DNA of 64,000 nucleotides from Desmodus rotundus (Eukaryota; Chordata; Mammalia; Chiroptera; Phyllostomidae): the NCBI RefSeq assembly GCF_022682495.2, contig NC_071388.1:179791528-179855527 (forward strand). Reading direction: 5' to 3'. Positions 22,325 through 33,512 of the stretch are shown in pieces; the stretch's first letter is position 1, and every line of letters begins with the position of its first letter. The notes below the pieces were generated by a model. The model did not search any database and was not told the origin of the DNA. It was given only the letters and a program-made list of their open reading frames with translations. The position numbers and the translations under genes were made by a program.

Positions 22325-23925
22325 CTATATTACAAAGCTATAGCAATCAATATGGTGTGGTACAGGCACAAAAACAGACACATAGATCATAGACAATAAT
22401 AATAAATACCCCAGAAATAAACTCATGCATATACTATTGATTAATTTTTAACAAAAAGAAAGGCAATAATATGCAATGGGGAAAGAATATTTTCTTCAAT
22501 ACATGGTGCTGGGAAAACTGAATAGCCACATATAAAATAATAAAACTGGACTCCCATATTACACCACACACAAAAATCAACTCAAAATAAATTGAAGACT
22601 TGACTGTAGGTCATAAAATCCTGAAGAAAATTCAGGGAAAAACAGTGTGAAGCTCTTTCCCACTGTTCTTGGCAATATTTTTTGAATTTGCAAACAAAAA
22701 CAAACGCAACAAAAGAAAAAATTAACAAATGGGACTACATCAAACTAAAAAGCTTCTGCACAGAAAAGAAACAACAAAATGAAAAGGCAACCTACCAAAT
22801 GAGAGAAAATATTTTCAAATTACATATCCAATAATAAATTAATACCAAAATATACGAGGAACTTATACAACTCAATAGCAAATAATGTAATAATATTAAT
22901 AATAATAATAAATTAAGACATTGAAAAATGACCAAAAGACCTACATAGATGTTTTTAAAAGAAAACATATAGATGGCCAACAGGTACATGAAAAGTTGTT
23001 CAACATCACTAACAATCAGAAAAATGAATTTCAAAACCACAATGAAATAACAACACCTCATACCTGTTAGAATGCCTGTCATCAAAGATAGAAAATAATA
23101 AGTGTTGGTGAGGATGCGGAGAAAAGGGAAACTTTATGCAGTGTTGGGGGTTATAAATTGGTGCAGCCACTATGGAAATCAATATGGAGGTTCCTCAAAA
23201 AATTGAAAATAGAACTACCATATGATTCACCAATTTCACTTCTGGGTATTTATCTAAAGGAAATGAAAACACTAACTCAAAAAAAAGATGTCTGCGCCCC
23301 CATGTTCATTGCAGTATTATTTACAATAGCCACGACATGGAAGTAACCTAAGTGTCTATGAGTGAATGAATAAATAAAAAGTGTAGTACACACATAAAAA
23401 ATGAAATATTCAGCCACAAAAAAATAAGGAAATCTTGCCATCTGCAAAAGCATGGATGGACCTTAAGGGCATTATGCTAAGTGAAATACATCAGATACAA
23501 AAAGATAAATACTGTATAATCTCACTTATAGGTGGAATCTAAAAATAGCAACAAACAAACTCAATATTATAAACTCAATATTATAGAAACAGAGAGTTGA
23601 TTGGTAATTGCCAGAGGTAGGGGTTCTGGTGGTTGGGGGCAAAATGGGTAAAATCATCAAAAGATATAAACTTCTAGTTATAAAATAAATAAGGAGGGAG
23701 TAACATACTGCATGGTAACTACAGTTAATAATATTGTGTTATATATTTGGGGTAAGAGGGGTAAGAAAGTAGATCTTAAAAGTTCTCATCACAAGAACAA
23801 CATTTGTAAATGTGGTGATGGATGTTAACTTGACTTACTGTGATAACATTTTGCAGTATGCACAAATATTGAATCATATGTTATAATTAGAAACTAATAC
23901 AATGTTATGTCAATTATATTTAAAT
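22325..23925 (+). mobile_element. 5'-truncated L1, ORF2 tail plus 3' UTR
   Basis: Begins within ORF2 ('aaagctatagcaatcaatat', 'gtacaggcacaaaaacagac') and runs through 'actaaaaagcttctgcacag', 'gttcaacatcactaacaatc', 'tgaggatgcggagaaaaggg', 'tatggaaatcaatatggagg', 'cagccacaaaaaaataagg' to the 3' UTR end 'ctaatacaatgttatgtcaa'. This L1MA-like 3' end is full but ORF2 is riddled with stops. A 14-bp direct repeat inside the 3' UTR (AAACTCAATATTATA twice near 23569-23600) is a local duplication. The tail has evolved into the adjacent purine microsatellite. Confidence 0.9.
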
Positions 23926-24006
23926 AAGAAGGAAGGAGAGAAGGAAAGAAAGAAAGGAGGGAAGGAGTGAGGCAGGAAGAAAGGAAGAAAGAAAAGGAAG
24001 GAAAGC
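23926..24006. repeat. GGAA/GAAA purine microsatellite from an L1 tail
   Basis: Nearly pure purine tract of mixed AAGG and AAAG units immediately after the L1 3' end; this is the usual fate of an L1 poly-A tail. Confidence 0.9.
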
Positions 24007-24039
24007 AATGGAAATCTTTACTTAAATCATCTATTGTTG

Positions 24040-24074
24040 TAATATATCAATAAATTAAAGTTATTGATATATTA
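24040..24074. repeat. Perfect 14-bp inverted repeat
   Basis: TAATATATCAATAA and TTATTGATATATTA are exact reverse complements separated by 7 bases (ATTAAAG). It is followed by short TTATTATAAAAT direct repeats. No terminator function is implied in this genome. Confidence 0.85.
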
Positions 24075-26104
24075 TAAAATTATTATAAAATTAAAATTAT
24101 TATAAAATTATTTTCATCTCAAATGCCCTACTTAAATAGTTTAATTCTTGTCTCCATAGCAACTTTTCCTATGTGTTTCCACTGTGGAGGATGTGCCTCA
24201 GTGGAGATCACATTCACGTCCAGTGCACTCCAAATCTGTGACTTGCCCACAGTCCAACCACAGCTAATCCAAGTTCACAAAGTTCTCCTGCCCTTTTCCC
24301 CAAAGAGTCTGTGACTAAATATAACCACATTATCTACTTTTGCTTACTTGCAGAGAAATGTTTATAAAAGATACTGATATTGCTGCCTTTGGATTTCATT
24401 TAAGTCCTTAATTAGCTTTCATAATAAAACTTTGCAAAAGTATGGACCAAAAAAGTTCTGATGTCCTGAAAATGTTGAAAATGCATTCTTGAAAGGTAAC
24501 ACATTTTTTTTCAAATTTACTGTCTACAAATAACTTATAATTTTACCCCTGTATAGCCTACCCAAGGAAAGTTAGAGACAATTCTACATGGAAAATCACA
24601 TCACCTTGGAAAGGTTAACTTGTTGGCACAGTTGTTAAGAGTGGCATTGAGAAATGTGTGGAAGACATGTACAAAACCCAACTAGTGTTCACATTGTCCT
24701 TGCATGATGGGCACAGCCATGGCTTTTAAAATTATGATGTAGTATTTTATTAATGAACTTGGCAATATTTTAAAAAAATTACTACTATTCTGTCAGCAAT
24801 GTGCATTCCTCGCATTATTAATCTCTCTATCCCTTCATATCCCAACTAACTAAATATAAAAATACTTGAACAAATAATAGAGCTTAATAAAATCCTTCAT
24901 TATGGAATCTCAGAAGAATGTTATATGAGGTCCAAGACAAGAATAAAAACATTTCCTATATTCCAAGGAAAACAGCATTCAGATTAAAGCCAATTTATAG
25001 TGGGGTAGTATTATAGGATTTTGTTTTTTATTTCAACTTGGCCTTATCAAGGGCTTGTGAAGGTTACAATGCTTATTCACTAGAGACTCTTCACTATAAA
25101 TGGAGAGATATGTCAGAACCAACAAAGCAATGAAGGTTACAATGCTTATTCACAAGAGAGACTCTTCATTATAAATGGAGAGATATGTAAGAACCAACAA
25201 AGCAATCTGCAAATTATTATGCATTATATTCAGCCACGTAGCTATACTGTACAGCCCTTGTAAATGTTGAGGATGGACGGTATATTCAAATTGATTAAAT
25301 AAATCATTTGCTAGCTGAACTCTGATTTCACAGTATATATATTTTTCCACCTTAAAATGTCTTAACTCCAAAGTATAATGCTTAACAATAATAAGAAATC
25401 ACCAAATTCATTCAATTAAAATACAATTTATTTAAATTTATTTATTCAACTTTTAACAGATCTATTTTTTTTCAATCCAGCATATTTATTGTTTTATACC
25501 TCTGGTCACATATCTTTTCCAAGATTCTAGGTAGGCTGATTAGCTTAAAAAGGAGGCCAAGAAACAGACTGAGTCAAAAACCCTTGCATTGCCCTACTCA
25601 GCAAACAAATTCACATCATCACAATTCTCCACAAAATGAGACTTTCTTATAATTATGCATCCATGAAAATAACCTAGAACGTTGGAAACCAGAAAGAATT
25701 CTCTAAGATATGTCAATAGGTGAAACCTCAAGTCACCAATAGAAGTTAAGTCCATTCCAAACACTTGAACTTTTTTTGCCTTAACTTCTCAATGAAAAAG
25801 AGGTAATCATTTGAAAAATTCACATTCCAAATTTTTGTACATGCTAATTCTATCATTCACTTTCCTAAAATAAAATCAGGGAATTGATAGTTCGCAAACT
25901 AATGAGCTACAAAGAATATATCGTTGTTATCAAGAGGCTGTTGAGGGCTAAACACAGATTGCTTGTACCTGAGCATTGTATCACAAGTGTGATCTCTACA
26001 AATTTTCACCTATCATGGCGCAAATCCAGAGGTTGTTTCTGAAAGTCTCAAAAGATTTCATAGAGCTGTGTCCAGAAAGAAAGTTTTGATTCACTCACTT
26101 AAAG
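24075..26104. other. Unassigned AT-rich DNA
   Basis: No gene recognised; the only structured item is the tandem duplication at 25058-25205. Confidence 0.5.
25058..25205. repeat. Recent ~73-bp tandem duplication
   Basis: Copy 1 (25058-25130) and copy 2 (25131-25205) both read TGAAGGTTACAATGCTTATT, then 'cac..agag.actcttca', 'ataaatggagagatatgt' and 'agaaccaacaaagcaa'. They differ by about three substitutions and a 2-base insertion in copy 2. Such low divergence amid ancient repeats implies a recent event, and it could be polymorphic in copy number. Confidence 0.92.
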
Positions 26105-27195
26105 ATGTTATTGGTTTCTGATCAAGATGGTGGAGTAGGTAAATACTGTGCTCTTCTCCCATAACCCATCAAAATTACAAGAAAACTACAGAACAACCAT
26201 CATTGAGAAGCACATGAAATCTAGCTAAACTGAAGTTCTATTATTAAAGATATACAGAAGAAGCTGTGTGGAGACTGGTAGAAGGGACAGAGTTGGTCCC
26301 AGAGTTGGTTCCCACAAATGGGCTGTTCTCACTTGTGGGAACTAAAAATAAGAAGGATTATCTCAGCTGTGAAAGGTCCCTCCCACCCCCCTGAGGAGCA
26401 AGGGGTCCAGTCCCATACTGGGCTTCCCAGCCTAGGGGTCCATTGTGGGTAAGAGAAGTTCCCATAACTTCTGGCTGTGAAAACAGCAGGCATAGGGGCT
26501 GAGTGAGATGGGGAGAAGGGAGGGTTACTGGAGTCCTAGGTATTCCCCTTAAAGGGCCCATGTATGGATTTACTCATTGATGGACTCACTCTGAGTTCCA
26601 ACTCTGAGCACTGGTTCAAAAAGTGCCAGGGACATGTGGGAACTGAAATGTCTGGTGTCAGGGCAAGGGCTGGAGGGGCAGCTTTCTCACAGACAGAAGA
26701 GCAGACAGAAGTTGTTTCTTTGCTGAGTCCTCCCTTAACCCAGCCTGCAGGCACTATATCTGAGACTCTATCAGCCTGCCCCCAAAACCAACACACCCAA
26801 TGGCCAGCTTCAAACCCCATCCAACCACCTCTACAAACAACACACCCGAAGGGCAAACTCAGCAAGCACCAGAGTCCTGCTAAAGAAGTCCTGCTCCACA
26901 GTGTCAACCCCTGCACAGCAGTTCCTCCACTGCAGTCACGGCCAGTCCTTATGGCAGATTAGCCTGAAAGTCAATCCCTCTTATTGATGTGCCAATAATA
27001 ATCAAGGCCCCACTACAACCGGAAGGAAAACACAACCCACAGAAGGAACATACTTGAAGCAGCCAGCACAAGTGACCAGGGAGACTGTACCACTGGGCCC
27101 CACATGATACCTACTACATAAGGCCACTCTGCCAAGACCAGGAGACACAGCAGCTCTACATCATACATAAAAAGAAACACAGAGAGGCAGCCAAA

Positions 27196-27522
27196 ATGAG
27201 CAGACAAAGAAGAATGTCCCAAATGAAAGGACAGAACTCCAGTAAAAAAACTAAACAAAATGGAGACAACATCAACCAGATGCGGAGTTCAAAACTCTGG
27301 TTGTAAGGTTGGTCAATGACCCCAGAGGGAACATTAACAGAGAGATAGGAAAACAAAAATGGAGACAGAAAGCATAAAAATGAAAAAGCCAGAAATGAAG
27401 AACATGATAACTGAAATGAAGACTACGTCACAAGGAATCAATAATAGATTAGAAAAAGATGATAAAGTCAGCAATTTGGAAGACAAAGCAACAGAAAACA
27501 TTCAATCAGACAGCAAAAAGAA
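27196..27522 (+). pseudogene. L1 ORF1p N-terminal fragment
   Basis: Starts ATG AGC AGA with MSRQRRMSQMKGQNSSKK, the usual basic start of L1 ORF1p, and is preceded by a 5' UTR. A frame change near 27280 gives an early TAA in the starting frame; the correct continuation (AEFKTLVVRLVNDPRGNINR) is in another frame. The coiled-coil region follows to about 27520 and is cut off by the internal deletion. The RNA-binding half is absent. Confidence 0.8.
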
Positions 27523-27524
27523 TG

Positions 27525-28730
27525 ATACTGTATACAGGGAAGCCTAAAGATTCCACCAAATCCTACTATAACTGATAAATGAATTCAGCAAAGTAGTAGA
27601 ATACAAAATATCAAAATCAGTTATATTTTTACATATGAACTATCAGAAAGGGAAACTAAGAAAATAATACCATTCACAATTGCTTCAAAAGAATAAAATA
27701 CCTAGGAATAAATTGAACCAAGGATGTAAAAGACCTATACTCAAAAAATTATGACACATTGAAGAAAGAAATTGAAGAAGATACAAATAAGTAGAAGCAC
27801 ATACCATGTTCATGGATAGAAAGAATTAACATCATTAAAATGTCCATACTACCAAAAGCTATCTATAAATTCAACACAATTCCTATCAATATACCAATAG
27901 CATATTTCACAGACTAGAACAAACATTCTAAAAATTTATATGTAACGAAAAGACCCTGAATAGCCATAGCAATCTTGAGAAAGAATAACAAAGTTGGAGA
28001 AATCACACTACCTGATATAAAACTATACTACAAGGACATTGTAATCAAAACAGCATGGTACTGGTATAAAAATTGACATATAAGTCAAAGGAACAGAATA
28101 GAGAGCCAGAAATAAACCCACAGCTTTATAGTCAATTAATATTTGAAAAAGGAGAGAAATACATATTATGGGGTAAAGATAGTTTATTCAATAAATGGTG
28201 TTGTGAAAATTGGACAGATATGTGCATAAAAAATAAAACTATACCACCTTCTTACACCATATACAAAAATGAACTCAAATGGATTAAATGCTTAAATGTT
28301 AGACTTGAATCAACCATAAAAATCCTAGAAGAAAGATAGGAAGTGAAATTTCAGACATTTATTGTTATGAATTTTTTCTAATATATTTCCTCAGGCAGGG
28401 GAAACAAAAATAGAGAAATGGAACTACATGAAACTAAAAAGTTTTTGCACAGCAAAGGAATCCATCAACAAAATGAAAAGGCAACCTATAGAAAAAGAGA
28501 AAACATTTGCCAATATAACATTTGATTAGGGGTTCATATCCAAAATTTATAAAGAACTTATATAACTCAATACCAAACAAAGAAACAATTCAATTAAAAA
28601 ATGAGCAAAGGATCTGAATAAACATTTCTCCAAAGAGGACACACAGATGGTCAATAGACATATGAAAAGATGCTCACTGTCACTAATCATCAGAGAAATG
28701 CAAAATTAAAACCACAATGAAATATCACCT
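27525..28730 (+). pseudogene. L1 ORF2p C-terminal fragment
   Basis: Opens with 'atgatactgtatacagggaa', which in L1 ORF2 lies directly after the catalytic ADD motif of reverse transcriptase, so the catalytic residues are gone. It then follows ORF2 through 'ataaatgaattcagcaaagt', 'ataaaatacctaggaataaa', 'atgtccatactaccaaaagc'. The longest open piece, 28073-28339, contains NPQLYSQLIFEKGEKY and NKTIPPSYTIYKNELKW. Several stops and frameshifts follow. It cannot make a working ORF2p. Confidence 0.85.
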
Positions 28731-29569
28731 CACACCTGTCAGAATGGCTATTATCAATAAATCAACAAACAAGTGGTGGCAAGGATGTGGAGAAAAGGCA
28801 ACCATTGTGCACTGTTGGTGGGAATGCAGATTGATGCAGCCACTGTGGAAAGCAGTATAGAGCTACCTTAAAAAGGTAAAAATGGAACTGCCTTATGACC
28901 CAGTGATTCCATTCCTGGGAATATATCTGAAGAAACCCAAAGCTAATTCATAAGAATATATGCACCCCTATGTTCACTACAGCATTATTTATAATAGCCA
29001 ACTATTGGAAGTAGCCCAAGTATCCATCAGCAGATGAGTAGATAAAAAAGCTGTGGTACATTTACACCATGGAATACCACTCAGCCATAAAAAAGACCAG
29101 CATGATGGACCTGGAGAACTTTATGCTAAGTGAAATAAGCTAGTCAGAGAAATCAAGTACCATATGATTTCAGTCATATGTGGAATGTAATGAACAAAGT
29201 AAACTAACAAACAAAATAGAAACAAACTCATAGATAGAAAACAGATGGACAACTGTCAGAGGGGATGGGGGTTGTGGGGATGGATGAAAAAGATGAAGGG
29301 ATTAAGGAAAAGGAGACGGGGGTGAAAGAGAAGGAAAGAAAGAGGAAATGAAAAGAAAGGAAAGAAATTAATTTATAGATACACATAAGCATGGTGATTA
29401 CCAGAGAAGAAAGGTGGGGGGAAGTAGAAGAGGATGTAGGGGGATAAATGATGATGAAAAAAGACTTAACTTGGAGTACTGAACACATAATACATCACAC
29501 CCAAAACCTATATAATTTTATTAACCAATATCACCTGAATAAATTCAATATAAAAGAAAAAAACAACAA

Positions 29570-30995
29570 ACAACGAGGATGGTTTAAGGACCCTCTGGAA
29601 ATGTATCAAGTGTACTAACATCACAAGGAGCCAGAGAAGGGCAGAGCATGGAATTGAAAACCTGGTTGGAAAATAATGACGGAAAATGTCTCTAACCTGG
29701 AGAAGGAAACAGACATACAACCCAGGAAGAGTACCAAACAAGATGAATCCAAAAAGGCCCGCATCATGAGATATCATAAATAACACACAAAAAGTTAAAG
29801 ATAGGGAAAATCTTAAAATCAGCAGGAGAAAAGCAGTTAATTACCTATGAGGGTGTTCCCATAAGACTGTCAGCTGATCTTTCAACAAAAACTGCAGGCC
29901 AAAAGGGATTGGCACAAAATAGTTGAAGTGGTAAAAAGCAAAGACCTACAACCAAGATCACTCTACACATCAAAGCTATTATTTAGAACTGAAGGACAAA
30001 TAAAGAGTTTCCCAGATAAGAAAAAGCTACAGGAATTTGCCACTCCAGGGACTTCTTTAAGATAAAGAAGAAAACAAAGATAAAAATATGAAAAGTAAAA
30101 TGGCAATAACTACATATCTATCAACAATTACTTTGAATGAAATTAGATTAAATGCTCCAATCAAAAGACATTGGGTGGCTAAATGGGTAGGAAAACAAGA
30201 CCCTTCCATACGCTGCCTATACGAGGCTCACTTCAGACACACAGAGACTAAAATGAAGGGATGGAAAGAGATATTTCACGGCAGTGGAAAGAAAACAAAA
30301 AGCTGGGGTACCAGTACTTACACCAGACAAACTAGACTTTAAAACAAAGGCCATAATCAGAGACAAAGAAGGACCAAGCAATTCCACTTCTGGGTGTCTA
30401 TCCAAAGAAACCCAAACCACTAATTGGAAAAGACATATGCACCCCATATCTTCATAGCATTATTTACAGTAGCAAAGAGACAGAGGCAATCTAAGTGCTC
30501 AGCACAGATGAAAGAATGAAGAAGAAGTGGTACATAAATTCAATGGAATATTACTCAGTCATAAAAAAAAATAAAATAAAATCGGGCCACCTGCAACAAC
30601 CTGGACTGACCTAGAGGGTATTATCCTGACTAAAATAAGTCAGACAGAGAAAAGCAAATAACATATGACTTCACTTATATGTGGAATTTAAAAAACAAAA
30701 GCAACAAACAAAACAAAAAGAAACTCATAGTTACAGAGAATTTTGATGGCTGCCAGATGGGAGAGGAGTGGGATTATGGGCGAAAAGAGGGGAGAGACTG
30801 AGTACAAAGCTCTAGTCACAAAGTAGTCATGGGGATGTAAAGTACGGCATACAGAATATAGCCAGTAATATTTTAGTAACTATGTATGGTGTTAGATTTA
30901 TTGGGGTGACCACTTCAATGTCAAAGCACTGTTGTCCACCTGAAACTAATACAATGCTGTATGTCAACTGTAATTAAAAATTTAAAAATAAAAAA
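29570..30995 (+). mobile_element. Second internally deleted L1, older
   Basis: Order on + strand: ORF1 C-terminal region (about 29570-30065; 'ctacaaccaagatcactcta', 'ataaagagtttcccagataa', 'aagctacaggaatttgcc'), inter-ORF spacer, ORF2 endonuclease start (30088-30377), then an abrupt join near 30377 to the L1 3' end ('agcaattccacttctgggtg', 'agcattatttacagtagcaa', 'ctcatagttacagagaattt') finishing 'aatgctgtatgtcaactgta'. Everything between early endonuclease and the 3' end is missing. It lies head-to-tail with the L1 at 26105. Confidence 0.82.
30088..30342 (+). pseudogene. L1 ORF2 endonuclease N-terminal fragment
   Basis: The reading ITTYLSTITLNEIRLNAPIK, then RHWVAKWVGKQDPSIRCLYE and AHFRHTETKMKGWKEIFHGS matches the APE-type endonuclease start of L1 ORF2 (usual TLNVNGLNxPIKR..WI.KQDP..C.LQETH). 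The metal-binding Glu survives (YEAHF) while the invariant Asn of NGLN is changed to Arg (EIRLN). The frame runs out soon after the active-site block. Confidence 0.85.
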
Positions 30996-32364
30996 TGTTT
31001 TTTAAAATTGTTATTTATTGGGTATCTGCTATGTCATGGCCTGTCTGGACTCCAAGGAGATGGAGAGAACAAGGAAGACAAGATCTACGCTCTCGTTAGC
31101 CGAGGGTGAGTAAGGAAAGCGGTGTGCCTTAAAAAAGACTGAGTTTGACCTTCTATCTTGTGAAGTCCATGGGATAGTTTCTCTAATCTTAGCTTCCCCG
31201 TTAGGACCCCAAACCCACAGGAAGATATGCACTTGTTCTCCGACCCCATTGTTGTTCGGAACAACTTTCACCTGAACAAAACTCACCCCTCTCCAAGTTC
31301 AAGATTATTGTCTATGTCCCTGTAGTTTACCAAGTTTGCATGTAGATGATTTACAAATGTGTTAAAACCTAGGTAAGAATTTACTTACAGAATACGCTTT
31401 TTATTTTACAGATGAGGAAACTGAAGACCAAGAAGCTGATCAAGTTGCAAAGCGATTTGGAAGTAAATTTAGTATTGAAAGCAAGTTCTCCTAGATATAT
31501 TAGTCATCTTTCCAGAATACTACATTGTACCCCAAAATTTCATGCCTTCAATAGACACCAGGATGTTTTCTAAGAACACACAGTATAATTCATGTCCTGT
31601 CTAGAAGAATATGGCTTTAGCAAAGCCTACAATAGTCTAAGAATCTCCTTAGGGAAACAGGTTGAAATAAAATTAAACCTGCATTAAATGGAGGTGACGT
31701 GCTTTCATAGTTTAAAAAATACCAATGGTAAAATCATTTCACATGCATTGAGAGCAATGAAATATTACTCAAGTTTTAATTATCTGTGAAGGACAGTCAT
31801 TCCTTAGCCATCGCCTTTAGGAAAATGGATTGTTTCTTTATGTCCTTTGCTTATACATTTTTCTTAGACTTAATGGCTGACAAGTGACGATTTCATTATC
31901 GTAGATGCTTCTTCTCTTTTCCAGAGTCGATTCCTCTCTCCTTTGTGCTCTACAGCAGTGATGGTGTTCAACTTCTTAGATGTACCTTTGTTTTCAAGCC
32001 CAAAGTGGCTTTGTGGTTGGTTTCCTGACGATATCCCAGTGTCGCAAACATTTTGCTGTTGGAAAGAGACTGGATACATTTTCTAAAATGTACATCACAC
32101 TGCACACCGGTTTGCCGTGTTTTATCCAAGTGGCGAGGGAAGAATGTGTGTGTATTACCAAGCCAATAAGAAAAGAGGAGAATCGTGGTTATATGCACCT
32201 CAGATTTATGGCCCAAGGAACTTTCACCTGTAGAGTAATCTTTTGGTCTAGCGAAAGCCCCTGTATATACCTCTTCCCTTTGTCTGGGCATGTGGCAGTT
32301 TGTACAGATACCCATCCACTTACCTGCACAGAATAGAAGCTACTTAGAAACGTTTTAACTGCCA
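30996..32364. other. Unassigned DNA, comparatively CpG-rich in parts
   Basis: No named gene. 31380-31460 includes 'tacagatgaggaaactgaag', a minus-strand MIR-type fragment. 31880-32340 is open on both strands (118 codons on +, 115 on -) and keeps about ten CpGs in 460 bp; neither protein shows a motif I know, so I do not call a gene. 31060-31280 similarly retains CpGs. Confidence 0.45.
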
Positions 32365-32605
32365 AAGTGGTTAAAAAGCGTAGATGTGGAAACAAGACGA
32401 CCTGAGTTTGAATCCCAGCCTATGTAACTTTGGGCAAAATACTTCACTTTTTGTATTTTGGTTGCCTCATCTTTAAAAAGCTAGATGTTGATTGTTCCTG
32501 CCTCATAGGCTTGTTGTGATAATAAATGTATATAAAGAGTAAATTACATTTAATTTGGGGCTTTGAATAGTGCATGTCACGTCGTAAGAATGCAAAACAA
32601 GTTAA
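32365..32605 (+). repeat. MIR SINE, near complete
   Basis: 'gacctgagtttgaatcccag', 'aactttgggcaaaatacttc', 'ttgcctcatctttaaaaag', 'cctcataggcttgttgtgat' and 'gaatagtgcatgtcacgtcg' match MIR from the tRNA-like part to the tail, in order. Confidence 0.8.
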
Positions 32606-32929
32606 CAATTACTATTTGCTCTCATCTTTTCATCTGAAAAGCATCAATATCCACAGGCTCTCTTTCACAATCCATAGTTCTTGCCTTGTCCTCCACTTGG
32701 CTTAAGGGTTTTACAACCTCCAGAACCATCTACCCTCTCTAAGCTACATTTGAAGGGAATGGTACCCTGGAAATAAAAGAGGTATCTGAAATTACTTGGT
32801 GCAATTATTTGGTGAACAAAAACAGGATTTCTCTCTCCTACTTTCTCCCCAGAATTAGAAAGAAGCATGGCATTCTTCACTATCAAAAAAGCAGGGCGAC
32901 CCTCAGGCAGAAGAGCTTAACAGCAACAG

Positions 32930-33140
32930 TAAGCAGTAGACCTAATCCTCACTACACGATAGGTGCTAGTGAAAGCACTTGACTCATGGTCATGCTGCGA
33001 GGCCAATGGTAGTAGCACCCCCAGTTTACAATGGGTCAGAGGCAAAGCCTCTTTCTTATCCAGGGTCACAGAGCAGAAAACTGGGAGAGCCAGGATTTGA
33101 ACATAGGGATCTCTAATGCATAGTCTAGCTCTTCCTCACT
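32930..33140 (-). repeat. MIR SINE
   Basis: Minus-strand MIR: 'cagggtcacagagcagaaaa', 'gagagccaggatttgaacat', 'agtttacaatgggtcagagg'. Confidence 0.65.
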
Positions 33141-33234
33141 CTGTTATATAGCCTCACATCGTAAACGGTCTCAAAGTGATGAATATAGAATACATGTGAG
33201 TTTTTATGTACATCTTAAACATCTTAAAAGGTTT

Positions 33235-33425
33235 TCACATTCAATCTCTTTAGTAGGCAGAGGTATTAACAGACTATTTATTGAGCCTGTATTATGTGTC
33301 AGGGGTTATTTCTTGGGACTAGAAATAAAACAATTAAGGAAAAGTCCATTCCTTCACAGAGCTGAGATTCTGCTGGGGAAGACTGATACAAATCAAATAA
33401 ACAATACAATATCACAGATATAACA
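33235..33425 (+). repeat. Ancient mammalian repeat fragment, family unsure
   Basis: 'ctatttattgagcctgtatt', 'atgtgtcaggggttatttct', 'cttcacagagctgagattct' and 'gctggggaagactgata' follow the common 'tattgagcacctactatgtgccaggcac' type ancient repeat. I cannot place it between L2-like and other families. Confidence 0.5.
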
Positions 33426-33512
33426 AAAACGATGTAAGAGGTTAGAAAGTGAATAGAGATGATATGGTAGAATGGTAAAAGAGATGTCTTTGATTATAAG
33501 TACTTTAGAGGA

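Larger units (their letters stand above)
26105..29565 (+). mobile_element. L1 with 5' UTR, internally deleted from ORF1 to ORF2
   Basis: Starts with a 5' head ('ctgatcaagatggtggagta') and a ~1.1-kb 5' UTR whose phrases ('gactggtagaaggg', 'ctcactctgagttccaac', 'gatgtgccaataataatc', 'ctactacataaggccac') recur in the L1 at 33513. ORF1 begins near 27196. At about 27520-27525 ORF1 jumps straight into ORF2 just past the reverse-transcriptase catalytic motif, then continues through the ORF2 C-terminus and 3' UTR to an A-rich end near 29565. Roughly the ORF1 C-terminus, endonuclease and RT domains are lost. No clear target duplication was found, so the deletion could predate or postdate insertion. 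Confidence 0.85.

Noticed and set aside
23926..24006. Polypurine tract as a retroviral PPT
   Set aside because: It follows an L1 3' end directly and consists of mixed GGAA/GAAA units, so it is an expanded poly-A tail.
25058..25205. CRISPR-like repeat
   Set aside because: Only two adjacent long copies with no unique spacers, in an animal genome. It is a tandem duplication.
26536..26962. Opposed open frames of 126 and 132 codons
   Set aside because: They lie wholly in an L1 5' UTR, overlap each other on opposite strands and show no protein motif. GC-rich L1 5' UTRs often give such chance frames.
28073..28339. 88-codon frame as an independent small gene
   Set aside because: It is collinear with L1 ORF2 C-terminal sequence on both sides.
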